Positions 26,191-35,195 of a stretch of DNA of 64,000 nucleotides are shown here, one piece after another; position 1 is the stretch's first letter; each line of letters opens with the position of its first letter. The notes below the pieces were generated by a model. The model ran no database searches, was not told the origin of the DNA, and saw nothing but the letters and a program-made list of their open reading frames with translations. The DNA lies in assembly GCF_002078175.1 (NCBI RefSeq), contig NZ_MWFK01000001.1:4526001-4590000 (forward strand), given 5' to 3'. A program made the position numbers and the translations under genes. The stretch comes from Streptomyces sp. M41(2017). GTDB lineage: Bacteria > Actinomycetota > Actinomycetes > Streptomycetales > Streptomycetaceae.

Positions 26191-26298
26191 CCGCCGGGCC
26201 GAGCTCCGACCGTCGGGCCGAGGTCTGGCCGTCGGGCCGGGGGCCGAGCTCCGACCGCCGGGCCGAGGTCTGGCCGTCGGGCCGGGGTCCGACAGGGA
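26171..26298. repeat. GC-rich degenerate tandem repeat after the MBL-fold gene
   Basis: A 45-base unit repeats twice (26196-26240 and 26241-26285), each built from two half-units of the type GCCGAGCTCCGACCGTCGG and GCCGAGGTCTGGCCGTCGG. Degenerate half-units extend into the last codons of the gene ending at 26190 and to about 26298. This looks like slippage expansion of the gene's 3' end. The remaining bases up to 26412 hold only the promoter region of the next gene. Confidence 0.7.
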
Positions 26299-26412
26299 CC
26301 CGCCCTCACCCGCGTCGCCCCCCCCTTGCGAGCACCTTCCCCGCCGCACGCGAGAGGGGCCCGGGTGTCTCCCGCGGACCCGTTGTCGTACCCGCCGGGT
26401 AGGTTGTGGGGC

Positions 26413-27192
26413 ATGCGCATCGCCACCTGGAACGTGAACTCGATCACCGCCCGCCTGCCGAGGCTGCTGGCCTGGCTGGAGAGCACCGGCACGGACGTGC
26501 TGTGCCTCCAGGAGGCCAAGATCGCCGCCGAGCAGTTCCCCACGGACGCGCTGCGCGAGCTGGGCTACGAGGCGGCGGTGCACGCCACCGGCCGGTGGAA
26601 CGGCGTGGCGGTGATCTCCCGCGTCGGCCTGGAGGACGTCGTCAAGGGCCTGCCCGGCGACCCCGGCTACGAGGGCGTCGAGGAGCCCCGCGCCGTGTCG
26701 GCGACCTGCGGCCCCGTCCGCGTCTGGTCGGTGTACGTGCCGAACGGCCGCGAGGTCGGCCACCCGCACTACACGTACAAGCTCCAGTGGTTCGACGCCC
26801 TGAGGGCGGCCGTCGCGGGCGACGCGGCGGGCAGCCGCCCGTTCGCCGTGATGGGCGACTACAACGTGGCGCCGACGGACGACGACGTCTTCGACATCGC
26901 CGCCTTCGAGGGCCTCACCCACGTCACCCCGGCCGAGCGCGACGCCCTCGCGGCCCTGCGCGGGACCGGCCTGTCGGACGTGGTCCCGCGCCCCCTGAAG
27001 TACGACCAGCCCTTCACGTACTGGGACTACCGCCAGCTCGGCTTCCCGAAGAACCGGGGCATGCGTATCGACCTCGTCTACGGCAACGAGGCGTTCTCCA
27101 CAGCGGTCAAGGACGCCTACGTGGACCGTGAGGAGCGCAAGGGCAAGGGCGCCTCCGACCACGCGCCGGTCGTCGTGGACCTGGACGTCTAG
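26413..27192 (+). CDS. xthA: Exodeoxyribonuclease III
   Basis: This 259-residue endonuclease/exonuclease/phosphatase-fold protein acts on abasic sites and 3' ends during base-excision repair. It begins RIATWNVNSITARL and has LQEAKI with the metal-binding Glu, MGDYNVAP, and a C-terminal SDHAPVVVDL. Length and motif order match bacterial ExoIII. The ATG at 26413 is chosen because the family's conserved N-terminus starts there; upstream in-frame codons belong to the repeat-adjacent spacer. Confidence 0.95.
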   Translation: MRIATWNVNSITARLPRLLAWLESTGTDVLCLQEAKIAAEQFPTDALRELGYEAAVHATGRWNGVAVISRVGLEDVVKGLPGDPGYEGVEEPRAVSATCGPVRVWSVYVPNGREVGHPHYTYKLQWFDALRAAVAGDAAGSRPFAVMGDYNVAPTDDDVFDIAAFEGLTHVTPAERDALAALRGTGLSDVVPRPLKYDQPFTYWDYRQLGFPKNRGMRIDLVYGNEAFSTAVKDAYVDREERKGKGASDHAPVVVDLDV

Positions 27193-27328
27193 GAAACACC
27201 GCAGCCCTGCGCCCCGGCACACCGACGGCGCGGCGCCCCGCGCCAGACGCCGCCCGCCGCCCGCGGCGCCCGGCACGGGACGAACCGGCGCCACGGCCGC
27301 CCAGGCCACCCGGCGTCGGCCCCGCCGG

Positions 27329-28231
27329 TCAGCCGACCGTCAGGACGAGCTTCCCGCGTACACCACCCCGCTCGCCCGCCCGGTGCGCCTCGGCGACCTC
27401 GGCGAGCGGGAACGTCTGTGCGACGGGGAGGGTGAAGCGTCCGGACTCGATCAGTTCCCCGATGTCACCGAGCGCGTGGAGCGCGCGGCCGCCGTCCCCG
27501 CTGCTGAACTCCACCCCGTGCTGCCGCGCTCCGGCGAAGTCGGCGACCGTGAGGACGTGCCCGGCCCCACCGGCGAGACCGATCAGCTCGGGGAGCACCC
27601 CGCTCCCGGCGACGTCGAGCGCCAGGTCCACCCCGTCGGGCGCGAGCGCACGGACCCGCTCGACGAGGCCGGCACCGTAGACGACGGGCTCGGCGCCCAG
27701 CGAGCGGACATGGTCCTGGTTCCCGGGACCGGCGGTGCCGATCACCCGCGCACCGCGTTCCACGGCGAGCTGGACGGCGGCGCCGCCGACGCTCCCGGAG
27801 GCGCCGTTGACGAGGAGCAGCAGGCCGCCCCCGACCCCGAGCCGGTCGAGCGCCCGGGTGGCGGTCTCCACCGCGGCGGGCAGCGCGGCGGCGCCGGGGA
27901 AGTCGAGCGAGGCCGGGATCGGCGCGTACGCGGACAGCACCGTCAGCTCGGCCTGGGCCGCGCCGTCCGGGGAGAAGCCGTACACGCGGTCGCCGACGGT
28001 CACATCCGTGACGCCCTCGCCGAGGTCGTCGACGACGCCGGCCGCCTCGTGGCCCAGGGTCTGCGGAAGCTCCTCGTCCATCAGCCCCGCGCGCTTCTTC
28101 CAGTCGCTCGGGTTGACCCCGGCGGCACGCACCGCGATCCGCACCTGACCGGGACCCGGAACCGGATCCGGAAGATCGACGATCTCCAGCACCTCGGGCC
28201 CTCCGAACCGGCCGAACCACACTGCTTTCAC
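27329..28231 (-). CDS. Zinc-type quinone oxidoreductase (MDR family)
   Basis: This 300-residue medium-chain reductase starts KAVWFGRFGGPEVLEIVDLP and contains GHEAAGVV and the NADPH-binding NGASGSVGGAAVQLA. It lacks the structural-zinc cysteine cluster, as in QOR-type NADPH:quinone reductases. The physiological substrate is unknown. GTG 28231 follows GCGGAGG at good spacing. It stands alone and converges with xthA across about 135 gene-free bases. Confidence 0.9.
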   Translation of the reverse strand: MKAVWFGRFGGPEVLEIVDLPDPVPGPGQVRIAVRAAGVNPSDWKKRAGLMDEELPQTLGHEAAGVVDDLGEGVTDVTVGDRVYGFSPDGAAQAELTVLSAYAPIPASLDFPGAAALPAAVETATRALDRLGVGGGLLLLVNGASGSVGGAAVQLAVERGARVIGTAGPGNQDHVRSLGAEPVVYGAGLVERVRALAPDGVDLALDVAGSGVLPELIGLAGGAGHVLTVADFAGARQHGVEFSSGDGGRALHALGDIGELIESGRFTLPVAQTFPLAEVAEAHRAGERGGVRGKLVLTVG

Positions 28232-28479
28232 GACTGCCTCCGCTCTCGCCCCCGCACACCGGCCGCGCGCCCGACGGTGCGCGCGCCTCCGCACGGGCAC
28301 CGTACGGAACGTACGACACCCGTGCGGGCACCTCACCGGGCGCGTCGAACCCCGTAGGCGGCCGGACCGTGTTCCTTCACGTGGTTTCGGGCATGCGGCA
28401 GCAACACGGCGACGCATCAGGGGTGTTGAAGGTGTCAGCGGTGTCGGGAGTGCCGGGGAGTCGAGGGGGCCGAGGGGGC

Positions 28480-28828
28480 CGAGGCCGGAACGCCCGGCCC
28501 GGTCAGACGGCGGGCGTCCGCGGTCCAGGGGATGCCGGTGTGGTCCGGAGGGCTTGTGGCACGACGGCTTCGGAACGGCCGGCGGGGCGGACCGTGCGGT
28601 CTGGGCGAGCAGCGTGAGGGCGGCACGCGAGGACGAGCCCGAAGCGCCGCGGCGACGATGGCGTGGGGCCCCGAACCGTCACCGAGCGTCTGCTGCGTGA
28701 CGGTCGGCGCACCGACCAGCGGATGCCGCATCGCGTAGGCAGCGACGCTGCCCGCCCTGACCCGGTGGTCCGCCCAGCCGGGCGCGCCGCGTCCGCAGGA
28801 AGTCCCCGAGGTGCGATGTTCCGTTCAT
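28480..28828 (-). pseudogene. Relic of an XRE/MmyB-like transcriptional regulator
   Basis: From ATG 28828 one frame reads MNGTSHLGDFLRTRRARL, the typical N-terminus of actinobacterial MmyB-like helix-turn-helix regulators. In a second frame, about 28795-28670, follows WADHRVRAG, then MRHPLVGAPTVTQQTL. These match the W..H.VR...HP.VG pattern of the MmyB ligand-binding domain. A third frame then gives GASGSSSRAALTLLAQTA, its usual C-terminal end. The DNA-binding core and most of the middle are missing, and two frame changes are needed. I infer a large internal deletion plus frameshifts. The right edge of the relic is approximate, and the remaining 28232-28990 sequence shows no other gene. Confidence 0.65.
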
Positions 28829-29002
28829 GGCTCGGGTGTCGGCGCCCCGGCGCCACCTGGCCTGCCCCGGCCAGGGATAGGCAACGGCGGTCCGCTACGT
28901 CGCCGATTCGCCCCATTCCGTGATCAACCGCCGCAAGATAGGCTCGTGGAAATGCCGGGAACGCGGAGCCGTCGGCGATCGCACCCCACGGAGAGGCCGG
29001 TC

Positions 29003-29443
29003 ATGAACATCCCCTTCTTGGAAAAATGGCGCAGGCGCCATCCGGCGCAGCAGGACCGGGCGCTCGCCGCCGCTTTCGAGGACGACCCGGACGGTGTCGC
29101 CGAACTCCTCTCGGAGTGCGAGCTGCTCCGCTCCCAGGCCGCGGCCGCAGGACTCGAACTGGACGACACCCCGGCGTCGTTGGCGGCGCTGGATCAACTG
29201 CTGCCGCTGTGGCGCGACGACCCTGAGGCACTTCCCTGGCTGGGCAACGACGCCGGCCTCTATCTCGGCACGGTCGTCGTGCGTACGGTCCCCGGCGCGT
29301 CCTGGCACGTCTGGCCCGGTGGCAGTCCCGCCGTCCGGCTGCCGTCGGGCCGGGAGATCGCGGTCGTCGAGGCGGGGCTCGACTGGGCGGTCCAGGGTGT
29401 CCCCGAACTGTCCCAGACCTATGCCGAGGCCTCCGAGGGGTAG
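29003..29443 (+). CDS. DUF6278 family protein
   Basis: This 146-residue Streptomyces-type protein begins MNIPFLEKWRRRHP and has the conserved ELLSECELLRSQAAAAGLEL and LPWLGNDAGLYLGTVVVRTV segments that I associate with DUF6278. It has no signal peptide or membrane segment. Function is unknown. The start is set by GGAGAGG about seven bases upstream and by the family N-terminus. Confidence 0.85.
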   Translation: MNIPFLEKWRRRHPAQQDRALAAAFEDDPDGVAELLSECELLRSQAAAAGLELDDTPASLAALDQLLPLWRDDPEALPWLGNDAGLYLGTVVVRTVPGASWHVWPGGSPAVRLPSGREIAVVEAGLDWAVQGVPELSQTYAEASEG

Positions 29444-29656
29444 CGGGAGCCTTCCGGCCGGTCCCGGCGGCGGCCCGCCTCCCGTGGCCCGGACGTGCCG
29501 GTCGGAATGCCATCCGGGGGATCGTACGGAGTGTCGTGATGAGGTCGTAATGCAGCCTCAAATACGGTTAATTGCTCTGCGTGCGTGTCGCCCCTTAAGT
29601 CCGGTTTCGCGTCGATAGTTTGCTGACCGACCCAGCCGAGAGTGGACAGGACCGGA

Positions 29657-29812
29657 ATGGCCGTCGATCCCTTGATCGAGCTGCACGACGTCAACACGTA
29701 CTTCGGGGAGCCGCATGTTCCGCAGGACGTCGACCTCACCGTCGGCACACGGGAGGCGACCGCCGTCACCGGCCCGCCGGCACCCCCGAAAGGAGGGAAG
29801 CCCGCCCGCTGA
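29657..29812 (+). pseudogene. Truncated GluA-like ABC transporter ATPase relic
   Basis: The 51-codon frame reads MAVDPLIELHDVNTYFGEPH and then VPQDVDLTVGTREATAVTGPP. This matches the start of the glutamate importer ATPase GluA (IELRDVNKYFGELHVLQDI...) up to where the Walker A motif should be. In its place are PAPPKGGKPAR and a stop. Everything downstream of Walker A is gone, so the product cannot bind ATP. The approximately 210 bases upstream look like an intact leader or promoter, so the stump may still be transcribed. Confidence 0.75.
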
Positions 29813-30253
29813 GCGGCCCGTACCCCGAAGGGACCCCAACTGCCCTACGGCACACGGGATCCCTCGCCCGGGAACATCGCTCGGCGAGCGGACACGCCGG
29901 ACACGCCGGACCCGCGGGCACGTCCGCGACACCGGGACCACCCTGCCCCACAACCCCCGCGCCCCGCACGGCGTGGGCCGTCGGATCCGCACCGGGAAGC
30001 CGACCGCGTCGAACCTCGACTACGATGTGGCGTTCATCCCCGCGGTGACGGCGACCCGGCCGCTCCGCACCGGGATGTGCGCGCCGCTCACCCGGGCCGA
30101 CCGGTGGGAGCGGAGCAGTCCCGAGACCGAGGCCGTGGACGTGGCACCGGCCGAACCAGGGACGCTGCTGCCGGGTGGGGTACCCCCCACCGCCCCGCCA
30201 CCGTAGGGGAGCAGCAGCTCACAGGGCCAGGCCCGGCCGGCGGCAGCCGGAGA
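29813..30253. other. Gene-free stretch after the GluA relic
   Basis: I find no convincing gene in these 441 bases. A short segment reading GKPTASNLDYDVAFIPAVTA near 29990-30060 looks protein-like, but I cannot assign it. It may be debris of the same lost locus. Confidence 0.4.
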
Positions 30254-31831
30254 TCACTGTTCGCGCAGGGGCACCGTCACATACGACGGGTCGTGCTCCG
30301 GCGAGGAGAAGGTCAGCTGCGCGCCGGACGGGTTGTGCTCGATGTAGAGCGGGTCCACCGTGTCGACGACCAGGGCCAGCCGATGCCCTGCCGGGACGTC
30401 GTAGGCCGTGGAGAACAACTCCAGGTCCACACCGAACGGCTTGCCGGGCGTCCGCCCGTGGAAGGTGTACGGCGCGTTGCTGACCAGCTTGCCGAGGCCG
30501 AGCGGCCCCACGTCGTACAGATAGGCGACGAGGGTGCCGCTCTCCTTGGTCGCGGTGACCGTGGTGTGCACCCGCGCCGCACCCCGCACCCGCTGTCCGC
30601 TCGTGTACTTTCCCGACTGCCAGACCGCGGCCCAGGTGCGCGGGAGCAGCGGGATCGAGGCCATCGGCGGGGTCCGCGTCAACTGGTCGAGGATGCTGGA
30701 CAGGAAGACCACGCCACCGTCGGCGCCGGAGTCGACGTTCGTACGGATCGTGGTGGTGCCGCCGAGGGCGATCTTCCGCGTGGTCGCGCCGACCGACTTC
30801 CAGTCCGGGTAGCCCTCGTAGCCGCCGGTGGAGCGGGACTTGAGCCGCACGGGCCGCTCCCGGTCGACTCCGTTGTCCTCGCCCTTGAGATAGTGGTCGA
30901 ACCAGCGGCCGGTGTCGGACCACACGTCGTTGGGGAGCCCGAACAGGCCGGTCAGCTCGGCCGTGGCGTGGTCGCCGGGCCGGAACTCCAGGCGCTTGGG
31001 GCCGGTCAGCTCCTCGTAGAACCTGGCGTACTGGTTGGGTGAGAAGACCGTGTCACCCCAGGCGTTGGCGAGGAGGACGGCGGTGCCGTTCCTGTTGAGC
31101 CGGTCGACGTAGGTCGCGGGGGAGCGCTTCCTGCCCCAGTCGATGAGGTTCTGCTCCTTGGACAGGTTCGAGGAGAAGAAGTCCGAGAACACCTGCCGGA
31201 GTTCGGGTCCGGGGCGGCCCGTGAGACGGCCGGCGCCGTCCAGTACGGCGGCCGCCTGGGCGTGCTGGGTGCGGTTGGAATAGATCGAGTCGATCAGGTC
31301 GGCCCAGCCGCTGAGCGCGGCGACGGCCTTGACGCGCCGGTCGTGGGCGGCGGCGAGCAGACTGATGCCGGCCCCGTACGACACACCCGCCATACCGATC
31401 TTCCCCGGATCCGCCGGGGTGTTGGCGAGCGCCCAGTCGATCACCTTGGAGGCGTCGGCGGTGTCGGGCGGGCCCGCGACCTCGATCTGCCCGCCGGACT
31501 GCCAGAATCCGCGGACGTTGTAACCGACCACCACATAGCCGGAGTTCGCGAGCTTCCGGGCCTGCGCGAGGTACTCGACCTGCGGCAGGCCCCAGCTCGT
31601 CGGGAGCACGACGAGCGGGTAGGCGCGGGTGCCGTCGGCTCCCGCGGGCGTGACGACGTTGGCCTTGAGGGGCGTTCCGCCGTCGCCGGCGATGTCGACG
31701 AACCGTATACCGCCGCCCGCGCCCCCCGCGGCCTGGGCGGCGGGGGCCGATCCGAGGCCGGCGGCGGCGATCAGCGTCGCGGAGACGGCACCGACGGCGG
31801 ACGTGCGCAGGGCGTTGCGACCGGGTCCCAC
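30254..31831 (-). CDS. Secreted CocE/NonD-type (peptidase S15) hydrolase
   Basis: This 525-residue protein has a signal peptide (residues 1-34, ending APAAQA) and an alpha/beta-hydrolase domain with the nucleophile motif GVSYGAG and a downstream GDHATAEL His. A C-terminal jelly-roll domain typical of X-prolyl peptidase / cocaine-esterase relatives follows (from about 340). It is predicted to act outside the cell on peptides or esters; the substrate is unknown. GTG 31831 is preceded by GAGGAGTGACCT. The upstream region has palindromic sites. Confidence 0.9.
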   Translation of the reverse strand: MGPGRNALRTSAVGAVSATLIAAAGLGSAPAAQAAGGAGGGIRFVDIAGDGGTPLKANVVTPAGADGTRAYPLVVLPTSWGLPQVEYLAQARKLANSGYVVVGYNVRGFWQSGGQIEVAGPPDTADASKVIDWALANTPADPGKIGMAGVSYGAGISLLAAAHDRRVKAVAALSGWADLIDSIYSNRTQHAQAAAVLDGAGRLTGRPGPELRQVFSDFFSSNLSKEQNLIDWGRKRSPATYVDRLNRNGTAVLLANAWGDTVFSPNQYARFYEELTGPKRLEFRPGDHATAELTGLFGLPNDVWSDTGRWFDHYLKGEDNGVDRERPVRLKSRSTGGYEGYPDWKSVGATTRKIALGGTTTIRTNVDSGADGGVVFLSSILDQLTRTPPMASIPLLPRTWAAVWQSGKYTSGQRVRGAARVHTTVTATKESGTLVAYLYDVGPLGLGKLVSNAPYTFHGRTPGKPFGVDLELFSTAYDVPAGHRLALVVDTVDPLYIEHNPSGAQLTFSSPEHDPSYVTVPLREQ

Positions 31832-31883
31832 AGGTCACTCCTCACTGGTCGGTGCAAAGTGACCCGACGGTAACCTCGGCGTC

Positions 31884-31923
31884 TTACCGGAAGTAACCCG
31901 TGAGTAAGTTACGTGCGAGTAAC
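31884..31923. promoter_or_regulatory. Putative operator upstream of the S15-type hydrolase gene
   Basis: Two inverted repeats lie side by side 50-90 bases upstream of the GTG at 31831. TTAC-cggaa-GTAA is at about 31884-31896 and GTTAC-gtgcga-GTAAC at 31908-31923, with a further AGTAAG at 31903-31908. The arrangement resembles binding sites of a TetR-type repressor. The repressor is not identified. Confidence 0.4.
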
Positions 31924-32032
31924 GATCGTTGAAGAGTTCATCTCCTCCCCGGCCCCCAACCGCGCCCGATACGGCGCCCCCCGGCCACCACCACGCACCC
32001 TCCGCCGCGCCTCCCCCTCGACGCCCCCCGGC

Positions 32033-32809
32033 TCAGGACTCCGCCCGATGCCTGGAGCCCGCCCCCGCGGCCGGCGCCGGCACCGGAGTCGGCAACGGCG
32101 CCTGGGCGGCCCGCGTCACGTCCGCGACGACCTCGACGACATCGGGACCGTACGCCTGCGAGTTCACGACCTTCAGCAACAGGACGAAGCTGCTGCCACC
32201 ATGCTTACGGGCCAACCGCGCATGATTCCGCGCCAGATAACGCGTCGCCGCCTGGTTGGTGATCGCGCGCTGCCCGCAGAACAGGAACACCGGCCGCGCG
32301 TCCCGGCCCTGACCCGCCGTGAGCCGCCCCAGAAGCACATACTCCGCCCGACCCGACTCCAGACGGTAACGCTCACTCCCGATCTGGAACGCACCCCGGT
32401 CCGGACCCGGCTCGGAATCGACGTTCACCCGTATCCCGGGCAACAACGAATGCAGATGAGCCGCCATACGCCGATTCGACGACGGGCCCCCCACACAGAA
32501 CTCCGTCCGCTCCCCGAAACCCTGCTGCGTGGCATCGTGCGCGATGACCTGGGCATGCGCCCCACAGTCCTTGATCAGCGCCGACAACTCCAGCAGCGCG
32601 AACACGTCATGACGCATCACCGTCAGCTCCGGCCCACCCGCCTCCCGATTCACCACCAGCAGCGACTCGGAATTGTCGGGCAGCCCGAAGAACGCCTGCT
32701 TGCGCCGCAGCCTGCGCTTCCACAGATAGGTACGAGCGAGCCAGCCGAGCGCGGCACTGATGCCGGCCGCCAGGACTCCGAGGACGATGTTCCGCACGTC
32801 GTCATTCAT
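32033..32809 (-). CDS. Membrane-anchored protein of unknown function
   Basis: This 258-residue protein has one N-terminal membrane segment (about residues 6-26, IVLGVLAAGISAALGWLA) followed by a basic WKRRLRRK stretch. The soluble body has a possible nucleotide- or substrate-binding region (FCVGGPSSNRRMAAHL, FLFCGQRAITNQAATRYL). The C-terminus is Pro/Ala-rich. I do not recognise the family. The repeated GG and NRR patterns suggest a sensor of the SAVED or SMODS-like kind, but that is speculative. ATG 32809 is chosen because it places the membrane segment at the N-terminus. Confidence 0.7.
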   Translation of the reverse strand: MNDDVRNIVLGVLAAGISAALGWLARTYLWKRRLRRKQAFFGLPDNSESLLVVNREAGGPELTVMRHDVFALLELSALIKDCGAHAQVIAHDATQQGFGERTEFCVGGPSSNRRMAAHLHSLLPGIRVNVDSEPGPDRGAFQIGSERYRLESGRAEYVLLGRLTAGQGRDARPVFLFCGQRAITNQAATRYLARNHARLARKHGGSSFVLLLKVVNSQAYGPDVVEVVADVTRAAQAPLPTPVPAPAAGAGSRHRAES

Positions 32810-32913
32810 GGGCGCGCATGCTAGCGGGCCCACCGAAACACGTTCGAGGGGGTCCTGACGCGAGCATGGCATCGACGTTACGCTGCGCCCACAGCTGTTG
32901 ACTGGAGGTACGG

Positions 32914-34731
32914 ATGCGTCGCCCTGTTGCGCGGAATCTGGCGGTCCTGGCGGTTTCGGCCACGGTGATGACGGTCGGTGCCGCTGCACCCCCCGCGGCA
33001 CCGGCCGCAACCACCACCGCGAGAACCACCGGCACCAAGACACCCGTCGCCGTCGGCTACGGCGGCGCCGTCGCCAGCGTCGACCAGGACGCCTCCGCCG
33101 CCGGCATCGAGGTCCTGAAGAACGGCGGCAACGCCGTCGACGCCGCCGTCGCCACCGCGGCCGCCCTCGGCGTCACCGAGCCCTACTCCTCCGGCATCGG
33201 CGGAGGCGGCTACTTCGTCTACTACGACGCCAAGTCCCGCACGGTGCACACCATCGACGGACGCGAGACGGCCCCCCTGACCGCCGACTCCGGACTGTTC
33301 CTGGAGAACGGCAAACCCCTCGCCTTCGCCGACGCCGTCACCAGCGGCCTCAGCGTGGGCACACCAGGCACCCCCGCGACCTGGCAGACGGCCCTGGACA
33401 CCTGGGGCAGCAAACGCCTCCGCAACGTCCTGAAGCCCGCCGAGCGCCTCGCCCGCGACGGATTCACCGTCGACGACACCTTCCGCTCCCAGACCGAAGC
33501 CAACCAGGCCCGGTTCGCGAACTTCCCCGCCACCGCGCAACTGTTCCTGCCCGGCGGCTCCCTCCCCGTCGTCGGCTCCACGTTCAAGAACCCCGACCTC
33601 GCCCGCACCTACACCGAGTTGGGCGAGAAGGGAACGGACGCCGTCTACCACGGCCGCCTCGGCCGCGAGATCGTCGCCACCGCCGACAAACCGCCCGTCG
33701 ACCCCGCCTCCGGCTACAACGCCCGCCCCGGCCGACTCACCACACGCGACCTCGCCGCCTACGAGGCGAAACGCCAGGCACCCACCCGGACCGCGTACCG
33801 CGGCCTGAACGTCTACTCCATCGCCCCGTCCTCCTCCGGCGGAAGCACCGTCGGCGAAGCCCTCAACATCCTGGAGAACACAGACCTCTCCCGGGCGAGC
33901 GAGGCACGCTACCTGCACCGCTTCATCGAGGCGAGCCGCATCGCGTTCGCCGACCGCGGCCGCTGGGTCGGCGACCCGGCCTTCGAGGACGTCCCCACCA
34001 GGGGCCTGCTGGCACAGAAGTACGCCGACTCCCGCGGCTGCCTCATCAAGGACGACGCCGTCCTCACCAGCCCCCTCGCACCCGGCGACCCCCACCACCC
34101 CACCGCCTGCACCGCCGGCGGAAAAGCCGCCCCGACGACGTACGAGGGCGAGAACACCACCCACCTGACGGTCGCCGACAAGTGGGGCAACGTCGTCTCC
34201 TACACCCTCACCATCGAGCAGACCGGCGGCAGCGGCATCACCGTCCCCGGACGCGGATTCCTCCTCAACAACGAACTCACCGACTTCTCCTTCGCCCCCG
34301 CGAGCCCCGCCGTCCACGACCCCAACCTGCCCGGCCCCGGCAAACGCCCCCGCTCGTCGATCTCCCCGACCATCGTCCTCGACCGCCACAACCGCCCCGT
34401 CGTGGCCCTCGGCTCACCCGGCGGCGCCACCATCATCACCACCGTCCTGCAGACACTCACCGAGTTCGTCGACCGGGGCCTCCCCCTCGTCGACGCGATC
34501 GCCGCACCCCGCGCCAGCCAGCGCAACGCCGCCCAGACCGAACTCGAACCCGCCCTCTACGACAGCCCGCTGAGGGCACGGCTCGAAGCCATCGGCCACT
34601 CCTTCAAGTCCAACCCGGAGATCGGCGCGGCCACCGGCGTCCAACGCCTCCCGAACGGCGCATGGCTGGCCGCGGCGGAGAAGGTACGCCGAGGCGGCGG
34701 CTCGGCGATGGTGGTACGACCGGCACCGTAG
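32914..34731 (+). CDS. ggt: Gamma-glutamyltransferase, secreted
   Basis: This 605-residue precursor has a signal peptide (about 1-32), the large-subunit motif EPYSSGIGGGGYFVYYD, and the autoprocessing site ENTTHLTVADKWGN, whose Thr415 becomes the N-terminal nucleophile of the small subunit. Later SPGGATIITTV matches the substrate loop. It should cleave extracellular glutathione and other gamma-glutamyl compounds. TGGAGG precedes the ATG. Third positions are strongly C-ending. A hairpin terminator follows at 34789-34819. Confidence 0.95.
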   Translation: MRRPVARNLAVLAVSATVMTVGAAAPPAAPAATTTARTTGTKTPVAVGYGGAVASVDQDASAAGIEVLKNGGNAVDAAVATAAALGVTEPYSSGIGGGGYFVYYDAKSRTVHTIDGRETAPLTADSGLFLENGKPLAFADAVTSGLSVGTPGTPATWQTALDTWGSKRLRNVLKPAERLARDGFTVDDTFRSQTEANQARFANFPATAQLFLPGGSLPVVGSTFKNPDLARTYTELGEKGTDAVYHGRLGREIVATADKPPVDPASGYNARPGRLTTRDLAAYEAKRQAPTRTAYRGLNVYSIAPSSSGGSTVGEALNILENTDLSRASEARYLHRFIEASRIAFADRGRWVGDPAFEDVPTRGLLAQKYADSRGCLIKDDAVLTSPLAPGDPHHPTACTAGGKAAPTTYEGENTTHLTVADKWGNVVSYTLTIEQTGGSGITVPGRGFLLNNELTDFSFAPASPAVHDPNLPGPGKRPRSSISPTIVLDRHNRPVVALGSPGGATIITTVLQTLTEFVDRGLPLVDAIAAPRASQRNAAQTELEPALYDSPLRARLEAIGHSFKSNPEIGAATGVQRLPNGAWLAAAEKVRRGGGSAMVVRPAP

Positions 34732-34788
34732 ACACCCACCCGCGACACGACACACGTCGCGACGTGACGCGACGTCGTGCGACGTGAC

Positions 34789-34819
34789 GATCCGGGCGAG
34801 GACCCACCTCGCCCGGATC
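34789..34819 (+). terminator. Hairpin terminator after ggt
   Basis: A 13-base perfect stem (GATCCGGGCGAGG at 34789-34801 and its complement at 34807-34819) with a 5-base loop lies 58 bases after the ggt stop. It has no T-run, as usual in high-GC actinobacteria. Between it and the next gene (to 35195) I see only CG-rich spacer and an unmarked promoter region. Confidence 0.75.
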
Positions 34820-35195
34820 ACCCGCGCCAGGCCCGGACCCGCCCGAAGAAACCGGAGCCCGCCCCCGGCAACAACCTGAGCCCGCCCCCGGCGACAACCG
34901 GGCCCCAACGGCGCCCGACGGACCGTCACAACGCCCCGACACCGCCGAACCAGCTCCCACCCCCACCGTCCCGCCGACAGCGAGCCACCCATCACCGCCC
35001 CGACCTGACCGACCCCCAACACGCGGACGGGGCAGGGGAGTAGGGTCGCCCCACATTCGGCGCGCCGAAGCGGAGCACACCGAAGTGATCCATCGTTGAG
35101 GGCACTGCGCCCGCGCCGAAAACTCCCTGTAGCCGATCCGTAACACGGCTGGTGTTTTCTACCGGACCGGAGCACTCCAGTCGGGCGGGAGTTGG

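Noticed and set aside
30077..31042. Plus-strand frame of 321 codons
   Set aside because: Antisense to the secreted S15-type hydrolase, which has a signal peptide and catalytic motifs on the minus strand.
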